Shown here: one piece after another, positions 42,430 through 42,532 of the stretch
How the letters are laid out: the number at the start of each line of letters is the position of its first letter
Numbering within the stretch: position 1 is the stretch's first letter
Assembly: GCA_049999805.1 (NCBI GenBank)
Contig: JBNGIO010001771.1
Span: 1-42,532, forward strand
Length of the DNA: 42,532 nucleotides
Reading direction: 5' to 3'
From: Folioceros fuciformis
Lineage: Eukaryota; Anthocerotophyta; Anthocerotopsida; Anthocerotales
Position numbers and translations under genes: made by a program
The notes under the pieces: model-generated
Told to the model about the DNA's origin: nothing
The model's input: only the letters and a program-made list of their open reading frames with translations
The model's database searches: none

Positions 42430-42532
42430 GTGAGCAGCAGCGAGGATGGAGCTGTTTCTTGCACTAGCTGGCGGCATTTCTTTTCTTTTCTTTTCCTTTG
42501 GTGTCGGTGTCGGTGTTGATCTTGCTTCCGGT

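Noticed and set aside
42049-42519. Several overlapping long frames on both strands at the right edge
   Set aside because: These are effects of GC-rich sequence; only the frame from the ATG at 42199 has transit-peptide composition and a splice donor.
1-42532. CRISPR arrays, bacterial operons, ribosome binding sites or phage genes
   Set aside because: The window is plainly eukaryotic: multi-intron plant genes, PPR genes and an LTR retrotransposon. No regularly spaced repeat array was seen.

Overview
This is a nuclear segment from a green land plant, most likely a seedless one, though I cannot fix the species. Plant-specific genes (chloroplast sedoheptulose-bisphosphatase, plant-type N-carbamoylputrescine amidase, plant reticulon, PLS-class PPR genes) place it in the plants. 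Compact genes with mostly 50-140 bp introns, two intronless PPR genes and a very large gene with a CEP350/TRM-like C-terminus would suit a lycophyte or bryophyte with motile sperm. That placement is inference.

Layout, left to right. 1-1979: decayed, internally deleted Ty1/copia retrotransposon that runs off the left edge and ends in a clean 3' LTR. 1980-4960: no gene, degenerate repeats. 5117-6982 (+): SBPase, 7 exons, with a G-box 144 bp upstream. 7239-13090 (-): NUP155, 13 exons, convergent with SBPase. 13652-16108 (-) and 16406-18871 (+): two head-to-head paralogous PPR genes; their spacer holds an extra degenerate copy of the first gene's 5' coding end. 19177-28927 (-): one 12-exon gene for a ~2,777-residue, mostly disordered protein. 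29992-31639 (+): N-carbamoylputrescine amidase, 8 exons, two with GC donors. 31983-33506 (+): F-box protein. 34053-36773 (-): reticulon-domain protein with a 405-residue disordered N-terminal extension, 8 exons. 36774-42198: gene-poor, AT-rich repeats, including a ~650 bp direct repeat and a 51 bp tandem duplication. 42199 to the right edge (+): first exon of a probable plastid-targeted protein.

The genes do not form a pathway or operon. They are independent eukaryotic genes: Calvin cycle, nuclear pore, organelle RNA processing, possible microtubule organisation, polyamine synthesis, ubiquitin targeting and ER shaping. Exon models were rebuilt by hand from splice sites, reading-phase continuity and remembered family sequence. 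SBPase, NUP155, the amidase and the reticulon are supported at every junction. The large 19177-28927 gene has some junctions resting on phase alone.

The most notable observations are the PPR pair with its duplicated spacer fragment, the large CEP350/TRM-like gene, and three GC-AG introns among roughly 44 introns in seven multi-exon or candidate genes. I found no clear evidence of a wholly new biological system.
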